A stretch of 64,000 bases of DNA from Neckera pumila (GCA_963969595.1 OZ018412.1:14448501-14512500), one strand, 5' to 3'. Shown: positions 25,572-37,932, numbered from the stretch's first letter. The notes: generated from the letters alone by a model not told the origin. Program-made: numbers and translations.

Positions 25572-26499
25572 CCCCTAAAGGACCATTGTCCCTTCGAGGG
25601 ACAAATGCATTTTTGGGCAGGTACCTACGGGCTGAAATTTTCTTTTGATTTTTTGAAACTTTTTTTGGAGGTAGAAAATTTGATTAGCTTCACGGGAATA
25701 TAATTTTTTTCACAATTGGTGCTCGGGAACAAAAGTTATGACCAAATAAGCTCAAAACAGGGGACGGCGGGCAGCAAAAAAAATTTGCAATTTTCTTACT
25801 TCTTTTTTAAGTATTTTTTTTCTCATAGATTATATTTTTGAATTTTTTCTATCTAGAAAGTTTTGATTTATTTCATTTAAATTTTGTATGAGAAAGTTAT
25901 GGACATTCTTGTTTTTCGGGCAGTTAGAACATCTTTTTGAAAAAAATAACTTGTAGGATTCATTTCCGAATGCAATTTTTCAAATTTTTCAAATTTTTTT
26001 TTTCGCATGGTTTAGTTTACTTGCTAGAACATTCTCACCATTGGAATTAGTGCATTTTAATCCCACCTAAAATATATGAATATTTTAGATTTTCCTTCTA
26101 TCTTGTACCTACTTCTATTTAACAATTTTTTCAATAATGAAAATTAAGTTTTTTTGAACTTTTTTTTTTTGGCAAGATCCTCAACTCAATTCTCCAGTAC
26201 AAACATTAAAAGCTCAAAACTCTATAGTGCAAAAAAATAAAGTTAAAAATGTTCAAAGTCAAAAAATCTAGTCCCACAATGTGCTGAAAAACTTGATTTT
26301 TTCACTTTAAACGCAGATATCTTGCAATCTGTATGGTCAAAAATTCTGAAATTTTTTCTACACACTCTCATACTAGTTAGGTGTAAGATCCTACGGTTAG
26401 ATGTAGAAAAAAAACATTTTTCAAATTTTTTACTTTTTGCTATAGAAATGGCAGTTTTGAGTGTTTTTTGGCAGAAAAAGGGCCTCGGTCCTATAGGGG
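25572..26499. mobile_element. TTAA-flanked piggyBac-like element, copy C (928 bp)
   Basis: TTAA at 25568-25571 and 26500-26503. Ends CCCCTAAAGGACCATTG and, inverted, CCCCTATAGGACCGAGG. Same length as copy A to the base, and inserted in the opposite orientation relative to shared interior words (CTTGCAATCTGTATGGTCAA here against the inverse in A). Non-coding. Confidence 0.78.
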
Positions 26500-27087
26500 T
26501 TAAGAAAATAACAGTAAATTCTAATTTTTGAATTTTATATTTGAAAAGTTTGAAGACTTGTAGTAAACATATGATTTCATCTCTAAAATTTTTTATTCAT
26601 ATATGCTTACAAAATAGCAAGAGCCTTCATAGGCTCGCCCTTACAAGGTTATTTTACATATAAAAAGAAACAAGTGTTCCACACTTCCACGTTTCCTTCC
26701 ATAACAGTGTAACTCGTGGCCCCATCTTTTTTTACACAAAATAGCCTTTTCGGACAGCGTGTGTGTACGAAGAATAATAGACTTTCCGTGGAATCTGCCT
26801 TGCTGGGTTCTTAATACCATTCCCACGTGCAGCACATGGAATTGAGACTTTCTTATGTTTTTTATTTGCCGAGCATGAAAGTTTTTTATTTGCCAAGGAA
26901 CTTTTTTATTTGCCGAGCATGAAAAAATCTGCGAACTTTGGGTTCAGATTTGCAACCAGAGGCCCCAAATTAGTCGGGAGAGGAGTAGAAAATATTAGAT
27001 GAATCAAGTACAAAATAGAGAGTCTTTTTTTACCATATTATGCTAACGAAAAAAACCGATCGTTTAAGAAGAAAATCAAAGAATATT
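26500..27087. other. Short gap with a small duplicated word
   Basis: 26867-26925 contains two close copies of TTTTTTATTTGCCGAGCATG-like sequence. The 64-codon minus-strand frame at 26641-26835 has no recognisable features. No gene is supported. Confidence 0.4.
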
Positions 27088-28181
27088 GGGTGATTGCAAG
27101 AAACATTTAATGCGATATGTCACACCTTAGGTTTTTATTTTTGTTTTGGCCATTAATTTTGTATTTTAGCTCCAAATGACTCGAAATTTACAGGGAAGCT
27201 ACTCATAACTATTATGTACCTTACCTAATTTTTGAGGATTTTTCAAAAATAATTTACTATTTTTAAACAGCCACAAAAATTTCTCGCAATGGGTGATTTA
27301 GGGTTTTTAGCACTAATTGAAACCCAGAAAAACGAATTTTGAGCTGAAATTTTAAGAGGATGGTTTCTTAGTATATGAATAGCTACTGTACAAGTGAATT
27401 TTAAAAATACTTATTTTTATGTAGTGTAGAAGTCCACAAAGAGAGCTTCTTTTTTACCATTTTTTACAAAGATATAAAAAAATAGTATGGTGAGTTTCTT
27501 GGTCAAATCTCATCACCCAAAAGTCTTTTCAAAATACTCAATTTTTATATATATTTATATTTTTTTAAATCCTATTTTTTGCAAATTAAAATGTTAGAAG
27601 TGGTATTTTCTTCACCAGAATTCTATGTAAATTCTATGTCCAAAAGTCTAGTGAAGAAAATACCACTTCTAACATTTTAATTTGTAAAAAATAGGATTTT
27701 TTTTTTAAAATATATAAAAATTGAATATTTGAGAAGACTTTTTGGTGATAAGATTTGACCATAAAAAATCACCAAAATATTGTTTTATATCTTTGAAAAA
27801 AAATGTAGAAAGAAGCTCTCTTTGTGGACTTCTACACCACATAAAAATAAGTATTTTAAAAATTCCTTTGGACAGTAGCTACAAGTCTACTAAGAGACCA
27901 ATTTCTTTAGATTCCAGCTCAAAATTTGTTTTTTTGCGCTTAAATGGTGCTAAAACTCCCTAAATCAGCCATTGTGAGAAATTATCAAGGTTGTTTAAAA
28001 TAGTAAATTATTTTTGAAAAATTCTCAAAAATTAGGTAAACTATATAATGGTTATAAGTAGCTTTCCTATAAATTTTGAGTCATTTGGACCTAAAACACA
28101 AAAGTTATAGCCAAAACAAAAATAAAAAATTAAGGTGTGACAAAACGCAACAAAAAGTACAAGTGTTTCTTACAGTCACCC
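27088..28181. mobile_element. 1.1-kb full-length palindromic element, GGGT...TTGCAAGAAA family
   Basis: Starts GGGTGATTGCAAGAAAC and ends GTTTCTTACAGTCACCC. The two halves are inverse copies over about 520 bp each, meeting near 27625-27640 (CACTTCTAACATTTTAATTTG on the right against its inverse on the left, given here in part). Differences between arms are scattered, suggesting age. A read-through transcript would form a very long double-stranded RNA. No coding sequence. Confidence 0.8.
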
Positions 28182-29636
28182 TGTTCTCTATTTTGTAAAG
28201 GCCTAGCCAAGAGAATGCTTCAAACAACTGTTTGTTCCCAAAAAATAAAGGATTTTAGCGGATTAAGCTAAAAATCTGCCCAGACTGTATTTGGTATAAT
28301 AAGTGTCAATTCCCTGATCCAAGAGTCCTGGCCTGTCAGATCTAATCCTGGAATTTATTCACTAGAAGAAAAACGTGTCCGCCACAACCAGCTAACTGCA
28401 ACTAAGTGTCCGATACAACTATCCTGCAACTACAGTCCTCTCTATTTGCACCAAATCTTATTTTATTGTTTTGCGACATTGTTGTACATCATCAGCACAT
28501 TGTTTTAGTCACAAAGTAGTCGTAGAATGAAGTGTTATGTATTGTTTTATTTGCGATAGTTGCAAAGCAGTCGTAGAATGAAGTATAGAATTACGAGTTG
28601 TACTTGTGTTCAAATTTAGAATGAATGTTCATCCAATATTTTCATAATAGTTGTTGATGCCAAGAATTCTACACTCTGTGGAATCCACCATGTCAATCTA
28701 TAGTTGCAAAAAACAACTAGGAAACAATTGCAACTATAAAATGACAGTAGTCATTTCCTAGTTGTTTTGTAGTTGTATCACTAGTTATTTCTAGATTGTC
28801 TTATATCAATTGTTCCAAATCAATTGTCAAGAGTACCATTAGGTTAGACTTACAAGACTTCTAAGCTATTCTACACTTATGTAATAGATTCTATTGATAG
28901 AGTTTAAAGTTTGACAATGAAAAGATTTCTACATCATAGAGATTTCTACAATTTATAGAAATTTAAAAATATTTAAAATCCGAGAAATTTTAAACTATTA
29001 AACCAATAAAATCTAAAGAAAATCAATATTTCAATTTTTGAAATCTAAAAAATGCTAGATTTAAAATTCTAAAATCTAAAAAAATCTAGATTTGAAATCT
29101 TGAAATCTAAAAAACAGCTAGATTAGAAATTTAAAAACTAAAAAAAAAATTAGATTTGTGAAATCTAAAAAATAGCTAGATTTGAAATTCTAAAATCTAT
29201 AAATCTTTGAGATTAGAATTTTAAAATCTACAAATTCTACAAGTTACAAATGAGCCACAAATGAGTCCACATCAACAACCATTTTAGAAAAGTTCATTGA
29301 TGAAGTTCCACGTAGGCTGTTGGATTCTTGAGACTTTGCAACTACAAATTTGACATGTGACTTGTTCACTGCAATTGTAGTCTCCAAATTAGCACCAGGC
29401 GCAAATGAATTACACAACTCAAAAAGCAGTTGCTCTTTGGAGTCGCAGAACCCCTCATTTTCTTCTAATGATCCTACACTGCAACTCGACAACTAAGGAT
29501 TGGACAAGATGCAGTGATTAATTATAACTTAATTGATTAGCAGTGCTTATTTTTGAAAGGTCGTGTCACAGCACACTCTTTTGGAATTCTCTCCGACCAG
29601 TGATCCAATAACTAGTTTATGGAATTTAGTGCAATA
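28182..29636. other. Gene-free stretch with AT-rich tandem motif
   Basis: 28310-28700 is moderately mixed sequence; the two words GCAAAGCAGTCGTAGAATGAAG / ACAAAGTAGTCGTAGAATGA (partial) near 28510 and 28563 form a 53-bp direct repeat. An AT-rich tandem array follows at 28961-29230. The 82-codon minus-strand frame at 29244-29492 (MSSCSVGSLEENEGF...) is compositionally protein-like but has no family I recognise. Confidence 0.35.
28961..29230. repeat. Degenerate AT-rich tandem array of CTAGATTT/AAATCTA words
   Basis: Repeated alternation of GAAATCTAAAAAA, GCTAGATTT and GAAATTCTAAAATCT gives a degenerate array with a period of about 55-60 bases in which each unit also pairs with itself. A related weaker series is found at about 30560-30770. 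Probably replication-slippage repeat. Confidence 0.6.
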
Positions 29637-29842
29637 CAGTAGAACCTCTCTTAGTGTATAAAGTTGGGACTATGCACTAAGAGAGGTTTATGCATTTGGA
29701 GAGGTGCAATAATGGCCACTAACTAATGTGGCATCTAACTACACTACTTTCCATAAAATATCGTTGAAATTGGGTCCACCATACTAATTCTTTTAGTGCA
29801 TATTATGCACTAATAGAGTATGCACTAAGAAAGGTTCTATTG
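29637..29842. mobile_element. TA-flanked pogo/mariner-like MITE, copy 1 (206 bp)
   Basis: TA precedes and follows the element. The ends are CAGTAGAACCTCTCTTAGTG and, inverted, CAATAGAACCTTTCTTAGTG. CAGT-starting ends with a TA duplication fit Tc1/mariner/pogo-type miniature elements. Internal words GCATTTGGAGAGGTGCA and TAGTGCATATTATGCACTA are shared with the copies at 52539, 60805 and 62023. Non-coding. Confidence 0.75.
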
Positions 29843-31159
29843 TATGCTACTTTTAGGACAAAGAGGCATCAACTTTGGCTACCTTGAGAATGGGCGGCAT
29901 TAAAAAAAACAGAAAAGAAAGGGTTTTTCAAGTTGTAAAGGATGATTGGGAATATTATAACCCAATATTGACTAAATGGATGCTAATTCCAATGTGGAGG
30001 AAGTAACAAATTGGCTATCAAATTCTATTGGGTTGTTGCAATCTTGACTCAAATCTAATTTTTATGAAGATTTTCTCCAATGTACATTTAGCTACTGAAA
30101 ATTTTAAACAGCAATGGAGCAAATTTTATCTAGTTTTATGAACGCTGCTTCCAACTGGTTTGGAGATTCTGCAGTTTTTTCCTCCAAGTTTCTCCTAGTT
30201 TTCATGTTTCTTTGTGTTCTAATGTCACCATGGAGGGATCTTCAAAGAACTCCTATATAGGAGAAAATTATAGATTCTCTTTGCAAGTGTTTTCATAATT
30301 CTCTCCAAAAACCCTGTGCACAATTCAAATTGGTAGACTTTGTATACATCTTACATTTCAATGTTGTTTCCACCTAATATTTGGTAGATTTTACAAATTG
30401 CAATTGTTTCATATTGATTGTCAAGGGTACTATGAGGTTGGACACATAAGACTTGTAGGTTGTCAATCTACATGATAATGAATTCTATTCACATAAATCT
30501 AGCTTTTCTTGAGTTTCTATACTTTAGAAATCTAAGAATTTTGGTTTCATATGAAATTATAAAATGTTAGAACAAATGAAATCTACATACACCTAATATT
30601 TTGAACTCCTAAAATCTAGAAAAGGTCTAGATCCAAAATTCTGAAATGCGCAAATCAATGAGATTGAAATTCAAAATCTACATGCTAGTTAGATTTGAGA
30701 CTCCAAATCTACAACTAGTATTGATTGTGCTCACTAAAATCTACATTAAAGTTAGATTTTAGAGGCATAAATCTCCATTCTAAAATATTTCATTTCAGAA
30801 ATTGAGTTGATTTGGAGGTGGGGACATCTTCTAACAACAATGAAAAATGCACAAATTTCCCTTGAATAAAATGCACAAATTTCCCTGTCTTCACAATTCT
30901 TTGGAGGGAATTTGTGTTTCTTTGGAGGGAATTTTTGGTGCAATTTTTAGGGAATTCCAAACAAGTTTGCTGTGTGTTGTTCTGTGCTGTACTGTACAGT
31001 TGCGCAAGGAGTATGCGCTGCAATCGATCCACTCGTTGTTAAGTCTCGCAGCCTGGTTGGATCACCTCACGAATCTGTTGGCATCTGCACATCGATCGGT
31101 GCGGCTCGGCTCAATTGGCAGCCCACTCTTGATTGATTTGCTTGAGATCGCTGAAGGGA
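29843..31159. other. Gene-free stretch, AT-rich then GC-richer
   Basis: 29843-30830 is AT-rich with no feature. 30840-30920 has the repeated word TGCACAAATTTCCCT twice, which resembles the ACAAATTTCCTG series near 63790. 30960-31159 is GC-richer and holds a 106-codon plus-strand frame without recognisable domains; it could be a decayed exon. Confidence 0.35.
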
Positions 31160-31530
31160 GGAGCTAGCTAGAGTGACGTTCAGCTAGCTAGATTTCACGT
31201 ACTTGATCGGAGCGACCCTGGGCTTGAAGGTGTGGTCGTCGTTGTGATTGAGTTTCTTGACGTTCAGCTAGATTTCACTGACGTACTTGATCGGAGCGAC
31301 CCTGGGCCTGAAGGTGTGGTCGTCGTTGTGATTGAGTTTCTTGACGTAAAGCTAGATTTCATTGACGTACTTGATCGAAGCGACCCTGGGCCTGAATTGA
31401 AGGTGTGGTCGTCGTTGTGAATGAGTTTCTTGACGTAAAGCTAGATTTCACTGACGTACTTGATCGAAGCGACCCTGGGCCTGAATTGAAGGTGTGGTCG
31501 TCGTTGTGAATGAGTTTCTTGACGTAAAGC
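31160..31530. repeat. Minisatellite, about four units of 84-89 bp
   Basis: TTGATCG(G/A)AGCGACCCTGGGC recurs at 31203, 31287, 31371 and 31460, so the spacing is 84, 84 and 89 bases (one 5-base insertion, GAATT, in the later units). Each unit also carries GGTGTGGTCGTCGTTGTGA and GAGTTTCTTGACGT. Because 84 is divisible by three, short open frames run through on both strands, but codon content gives low-complexity peptides and I do not call a gene. Confidence 0.9.
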
Positions 31531-31856
31531 TTGGTGTATTGATTGACGATGGGGTGGGAATACATATACTCTACATATACCCATGATCCTTTGTTTCCTT
31601 TCTTCGATCAAGCTGACCGAGGTTGTGTCGTTCATGAAGTTGGCAGATATTTCGACCAGCGAACGCTGTGTTGGGTTGATTCTTCGCTTTTCTGCCTTAG
31701 TTAGAGCGCTGCTGGCCGGCTTGTGCAACGGGCTTGTGGAGCTCTCGTCTTAAATTTTGTTTTATCTTCTTGCGGAGGAATTTATCAGAACAAATAGAAG
31801 GCAGTGTCGTCACCGATCGGGTGCTTGCACAAGGAACATTTTTTGCTTTCATGCCA
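31531..31856. other. Short intergenic gap
   Basis: Moderate GC sequence between the minisatellite and the 190-bp element. A 95-codon minus-strand frame spans part of it without known motifs. No supported feature. Confidence 0.35.
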
Positions 31857-32045
31857 AACAATTTCATTAAAATGGCGGTATTTTTTTTAAATGGAATGAA
31901 AACAGTTCAGAACGGCTGTTCTAAATCTATATCTGTCCTAGATGTTTCTGAACGGCCGTTCTGAAATCTATACTTGTCTTAGATGGTGAAAATGGCATAC
32001 ATTCAAAGTGACACTTGGAATATTGCCATTTTAATGAAATTGCCC
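31857..32045. mobile_element. 190-bp inverted-repeat element, copy 2
   Basis: Collinear with 16524-16713: left end AACAATTTCATTAAAATGGC, interior GAACGGC(T/C)GTTCTAAATCTATA, right end inverse GGGCAATTTCATTAAAATGG. A clear target duplication is not visible at this copy. Confidence 0.65.
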
Positions 32046-35023
32046 ATTTTCCTTGTAGGCAATTATAGTTTTAATTCCCTGTTTGGATAGCCAATTTATA
32101 CAAAATTAATAGGGAAATAAACTGTCATAGGGAAATGTGAGAGAGATAAAACTTACATAGGAGAATCGAAAAGAAATGCTCAAGGGGGAATCAAAAGGAA
32201 ATCCTCATAGAAGATTCGGAAGGAAATTCTCACAGAAGAATTGAAAGGAATTCCTCACGTACAAGAGTATCAAAAGCAAACCTCAAAGGTGTTTTATATA
32301 CAAATATCCAAAAGGGACTTCATTTCAATTTCCCAAAGGAATTCTCAAAGTAAAATCTAATAGGCAAATACCACATTTTTCTATACAAGTATCAAAATGG
32401 TATCCCCAAAACAATTGGACAAAAAGCCGCTTCAATGTCCTACGATGTCCTATCCAAACAAATCTTCAACCCCCAACTACAATCAATCACTACACACTAC
32501 AAATCTTTGACATCTATGCATTCCAACAACACTACACTATTTTAGCAAAAATGGTCATATTCGTTACATTGAGACAAAATGGACATTTTGAAACTTCAGC
32601 CCTATTATTTGAGACTTCTATTCTAACAAATCAAAAATTTATGAACATATCAACCTTTATACAATCAAAGGTTTGTGAATGTATTAACATATTCAAGTCT
32701 CAATTCACCAAAGAATTTCAATATCAAACATTTATTATCATCTAAATGTAAAGTCAAAGATAATAAGAGACTGCAAAATGTCTCATTTTAACAAATATAG
32801 CCATAAAACACTATTTCATTCTAACCAAGGCTGGTGAGTCCAAACTGGCAAATCTAAAAAATCTTTCAAAATATGGACGTTGATATATATAAGATGAAAA
32901 ATTTTAGTAAATCCAATTCACTTCTTGTCAACACTAGAATGAGAGGATGGGAGAAGATGCAAGAAAACTCCAACAGATTTCAGTCTCACTTATATACAAT
33001 GATACACCATTGTCATTGTATTGGGAGCCAGGCAGCCATCAAACATATGAATTCATTGTTCCAATTTTTTCTATAGCTTACCAACATCAAATTTGGATGT
33101 GGACGCCAGCTTGATGTTGAAGTTTGACATTTGCACATTCCAAAAATACTATTTCAGGAAAGCAATTTAATAACAAATATAATAGAGTTCAGTACCAAAA
33201 ATAAAGAGTTCAATATCTTATAGTACAAATATAACATGAGAATGATCAATATTACTAAAAAGAATTACCTGATTAATGTAGCTTCTTTTGGTAACATTTG
33301 CTTAATCTCAACTGCATAACAACCAATGTCTTCAAATTTCTACTGTAGAGAAATTCCTTCCTCGATAAATAGTAATGTCACCACCTCAGGCTCTCAAGTC
33401 TTCACAAATTAAGTCAGCCTCTTCATCATGTGAGGATCATGTCGAATGGAAGGGTGCTTAAAGAATTTCACCTCAACAATATGTACCTTTGCCTTAAAAA
33501 GGAGTTTTGAACATAAACTATTTTAGGGCCTCCTACCTCAATACACAACATCAATCATATACTCTCTAGAATGCAAGCAGGTTGGACAAATTGTACAATT
33601 GCAACCATCCGTTCTTCATTCATCTACAATACTACCTAAGAATAATAAATAACATCCAAATATTAGTGAACCTCATATTTCTTAGAGATGGTTTTATAAT
33701 TTCATTTTTTTTCTATTTTTAAGGCAACTATAGTGTAAAATTGTTTTGATTCATGTATATGTATAATTGTATATGATGCTCATAAGTTTCTTTGATTATT
33801 GGAAGATATGCATATCATGTGAATATATGCATTTTTGTTATAGATTGCCAATCCAACTATGTCCATATCTACAATTTCCTATGTTTTAGCTTGTGAAATG
33901 TTGGATAGAGGGTCTATAATGGCCATGTATACCTTATTTTTATGTTCCATAGTAGCTCCAAGCAATGTGTAGTTGAAGTTTATTTTGCAAAAGCTCCTTA
34001 GAATAAGAATAATTTGCCTTGGGGCTTGCTTTGTAAGACATAACATTCAGTAGCTACATCAGTGGCTGCCTTCACGTAGACAGAATGATGTGGAATATTC
34101 CATATCATTCCATCCCCGGGGTGAAATGGTGTGCAATATGCCACACCATCAGTAACTAATAAGCCATATGTCAGCATGCGTCAGAGAATGAGAGATGAAC
34201 AACTTGGTCACATTAGGGAGTGGCAGACTAAAATACTTGGCCATTACTTCAAATATTGTAAGTTTATGACATCATCCAATAGTTAATTGCCTAACCTAGC
34301 TTAGGCAACTAAGATATAAGTAGCTAAGAGGAATCTCATCATGTGGTTGGCCACCATGTGGCTAGCCAAATTAATTTTGTTATGGCCAAGCCCCCCGTGG
34401 AGGCCTCAATCCCTCCTAACTGACAAAAAGTCATGCCCCCAATTTGTTGTTGATGCTGATTTTTCTCTCGCTTCTATACTAACTTAGTTTGTAGTTTATT
34501 GATTCAATTCTCTCACCTAGCTTTTCCACCTAGTACTCACCTTAATTGAATGAATTTTGTGGATGAGGACTGAAAAGAGGAAAAGGCAGCTTGTGTGAAG
34601 GCTATTGAATGCTATAGAAGGGACATTGCATTTTAATTTGAAATTAGTTTTAATTTATCATCAACACCTTCACAATTAGTGGTTCCAGATATTTATTTCT
34701 AGATTTTTCTTAAAATAAAATTCTCCTAGACTAATGTTATTTATACTTTGGTCCCGACAAATTCTTATAATTGAATTTCTTTTAGAAAAGAACTCATTGT
34801 TTTCCTCTACAAGCTAGATTTGCTTCTCTGCCTTCTCATTAGAAACATCTACAATGAGTACACTCCTTTCAAACTTTATCCTCATTCATTAATAAAATAC
34901 ACCCATCTAGATTTTTGTCCAAAATGTACACTATACTCTGTGAACATGAGACTATAGGAACAATGTTAAATACATTTACAATCAACACATTGATGTCACA
35001 AGTTCAAAGTTTGTTTTAATTAA
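32046..35023. other. 3-kb AT-rich stretch with no recognised feature
   Basis: 32100-32350 repeats the theme GGAAAT(T/C)CTCA(C/A)A(T)AG(A)A several times, a degenerate short tandem pattern. Elsewhere no frame exceeds 67 codons and I see no repeat with a partner in the window except a GCCTCCTACCT word near 33527 that resembles the ends of the element at 12985. Confidence 0.4.
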
Positions 35024-35893
35024 CCTTTGTAAGACCAAGGCCCTTTTTATATTAAAAACCACTAAAAATTACTACTTTTGTTGCGTTCACCTAGGAAAAC
35101 AGAAAAATATTTTTTTAAGATATCTAACCATAGAATCTTGTACTTCAATTGTCTTAGATCATGTAATAAAAATTTCATGAAGTTTGACTGCACATATTGG
35201 AATATATTAGCATTCAAAGGTGATAAAAATATTTTCTGAATTCTAGCTTGCAATTTTAGATGACTTTACTTATCATTTGTGGAATTTTTGCACTAAGGAC
35301 TTTGAATTTAAAATTCTCGTGTTGGAGAATTGAGTTGAAAGTTTAGAAATTTAAAAAAACAAAGAATTATTGATTTTATTCTTTAAAAAATTGTTAAAAT
35401 AGAAGTATATCTAAGATTGAATGAAAAACTAAAACATGAATAGCTCTAAGATGGAATTGAATACAATAATCCCAAAAGTGAGATTTTTCTAGCAAGCAAC
35501 TCAAGCCTTTCAGACAATTTTTTTGAAAAATTGTGAAAATTGCAGTAAAAGATGAATCCTATAAGTTTAGTTTTCAAGATGATGGTTAGATTGCCCAAAA
35601 AACAAGTTTGTTTATAACTTTCTCATCACTAGTCCAAATAGAAGGAATCAAAGATTCTCATGTAGACAAAAATATAATATTTGAGAGAAAAAAAAATTAT
35701 ATGACTTTTTGTGGTTTTTTGGTATTGTCTACCAACCTCTATTTTTGGCTTAGAATGACATTTGGCTTTGGTCACCAACAGAAAAAAAATATATTATTAG
35801 AAAATTGATGGGTTTTTTTATTTTTCAAAAAAAAGTCAAAAGATCATGATGAAAATTGGGAGTAGTCATCACATTGAGCCTCCACCTATTTAC
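35024..35893. mobile_element. TTAA-flanked piggyBac-like element, copy E (decayed)
   Basis: TTAA at 35020-35023 and 35894-35897. The left end CCTTTGTAAGACCAAGGCCC is a mutated form of the copy A end, and the interior follows copy A block by block (ACCACTAAAAATT, GCGTTCACC, ATTTCATGAAGTTTGAC, GAGAATTGAGTTGAAAGT, TTGCCCAAAAAACAAG). The right end is badly worn (TTGAGCCTCCACCTATTTAC). It is an old member of the family. Confidence 0.6.
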
Positions 35894-36266
35894 TTAACTA
35901 TTGATGGGTGTGGAATATTTCACACCATCTATTGTAGAGCCAAAGCAATGACAATGCATGCTACTTAATGTTATGCACAACTATGAGTACAAAGAATATT
36001 TCATACTCATTCACGCAATCTTTCATTATGTCAATTTTTCACATATCTTGTAAACACATTCCAAATTATGGATATGTGGATAATTGCCAGTTTAGGCTTA
36101 CGAGGTCTCTCTGTCATCAGTTCCTTGCACTTGCTGGACAAATTCCCACAACGGGATTTTACCAAATTGGCCGGGACTTATGAGCAGCTGATGTCCGTAT
36201 GGTTAAGTTAGGGCCGAGGCTAGTTGTGGTGGCGACCTCCCCTGCTGCAGCGCAGGAGATTCTTAA

Positions 36267-37189
36267 TCCCTAAAGGACCAACCTGCGTACTTGGGATGTA
36301 TAGAAATTTTGGGTAGGTACGTGTGATTAGAGATTTATATATTTTTGGCCCAATTTTATTAAAAGAGGGAGACGAGGAATATCTTTTATATGCACTAAAT
36401 TTCATAACATTTGGAAATATGAATAAAAAGTTATGGCCTAATATGTTACTTTTTTTTATGAATGGTCAGTTTGGGCATATCAATTAAAATCACTTTTTTC
36501 ATAAATAAAAATTTGAAATTGGTTCTTAAGAATTATATATACGTGGAAAATTTTTAATCATTCCGTTTTGATCAATAAGTCAAAAGTTATGAGGAGTTTT
36601 ATTTTACGGGCAATTATGGATTCTCTATTCTAAAATAAACTTTGAAGCCCTTTTACCTTACTCAATTTTTAATGTTTTTTGAAAAAAATAAAATCATAGA
36701 ATATAGATTGTTTATTACAACATTGCAACCATTGGGATTGCCATTTTGCAATTCCATAATTAAATTCTTAACAATTTTGAATTTTGAATCATTCTCTACT
36801 ATTGTCTACTTATTATTTTTTCCCTATACGTTGTACAAATCCAAATGATGTGAAAATTTTCAAGCATGTAGGCAACTTGTCTAGGAAAAAGAATCTAAAG
36901 AAGCACCACCATTTGGGGCATTTTTCATACAAAAGTGAGCTTGTGAAGTGCAGCTGCCTTGTTTATTGTAGGGCCAAAAAAATGATTTCAGTGCTTTTGA
37001 ATGCTTATATCTTGCAATCCACGCGGTGGAAATTTTTGAAATCCTTACCACATGTTCTCAAGTCTGCATACTACAAGATCCAACGGTAACATGTGCTAAA
37101 AAGAGTTTTTAAAAAAAATTTGGTACTTGTTCTAAAAACAACAATTTTTGAGTGTTTTTGGTGAAAACATAGTCATGCAACTTTAGGGG
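36267..37189. mobile_element. TTAA-flanked piggyBac-like element, copy D (923 bp)
   Basis: TTAA at 36263-36266 and 37190-37193. Ends TCCCTAAAGGACCAACC and, inverted, CCCCTAAAGTTGCATGAC. The interior contains CTTGCAATCCACGCGGTGGA and TCTTGAAA-type blocks shared with copies B and C. Non-coding. Confidence 0.72.
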
Positions 37190-37636
37190 TTAACAACCAA
37201 GGCTCCAATTGCAAACTAAATCATTCACCTCTTTTTTTTCAGATGTGATTCTTCCTAGAGGTATTGAGTTAAATTTCAAAATTAATTTAGGCATAGTAGA
37301 ATAACTATTTAGAAAAAACTATGAACTAAAAACAATTGAGGAATTGAGCGAACTTTTATATTCCAAAAATGATTTGAGGTTTAGAGCCTCCAACTAAAAG
37401 TTATGAACAAAATTCAAAGGTGTTTGAAAATGTCAAAATTTGTCCCATCCAACCACTCTCAGAATTTTGTCTATAACTTTTGGTTGGAGTCTTGAAACCT
37501 CAAACAAATCTTTGGAGATAAAGTTAGCTTAGTTACCCAAATTTTTTTAGTTCAAAGATTTTTCAAAATAGTTATTCTACTATGCTTGAATGAGGCCAAA
37601 AATTTGGCTTTTAATACAATTCCTGCATTTGGCTTA

Positions 37637-37932
37637 CATCAGATGATATTTGGGGGTCTTGGTGGGCTGTTTTAGGCCTATTCCTTGATCTGCCCAGATT
37701 CAGTGAACGCCAATACGGGTGTGTCAGAAAAAAAAAAATTCAACAAAATTTTTTTTTTTACCAAAATATCATTTTAAGCAAAAAATTTATTTTATTTTAT
37801 TTTTTCAAAAAATGACGTGGCAATCGCTTGACCACGTCAACTAGGTGCTACTGCTGCGTTCCTGCAATTTGGGAACGCAGCAGACAGCAAGGAAACTTGG
37901 AGCCCTCCAAGACCCCCGAATCTCATCTAATG
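37637..37932. mobile_element. MITE with CAT(C/T)AGATGA ends, nested in fold-back copy 3
   Basis: Left end CATCAGATGATATTTGGGGG and inverted right end CATTAGATGAGATTCGGGGG. The interior has GGTCTTGGTGGGC against GCCCTCCAAGACC and a tight hairpin, GCTGCGTTCC/GGAACGCAGC, around 37852-37883. Compared with the uninterrupted fold-back copies it sits between TTA and ACTATGAG. Non-coding; superfamily unclear. Confidence 0.65.

Noticed and set aside
31160..31530. CRISPR-like or satellite-centromere array
   Set aside because: Only four units of 84-89 bp without alternating unique spacers; a local minisatellite in a plant nuclear context.
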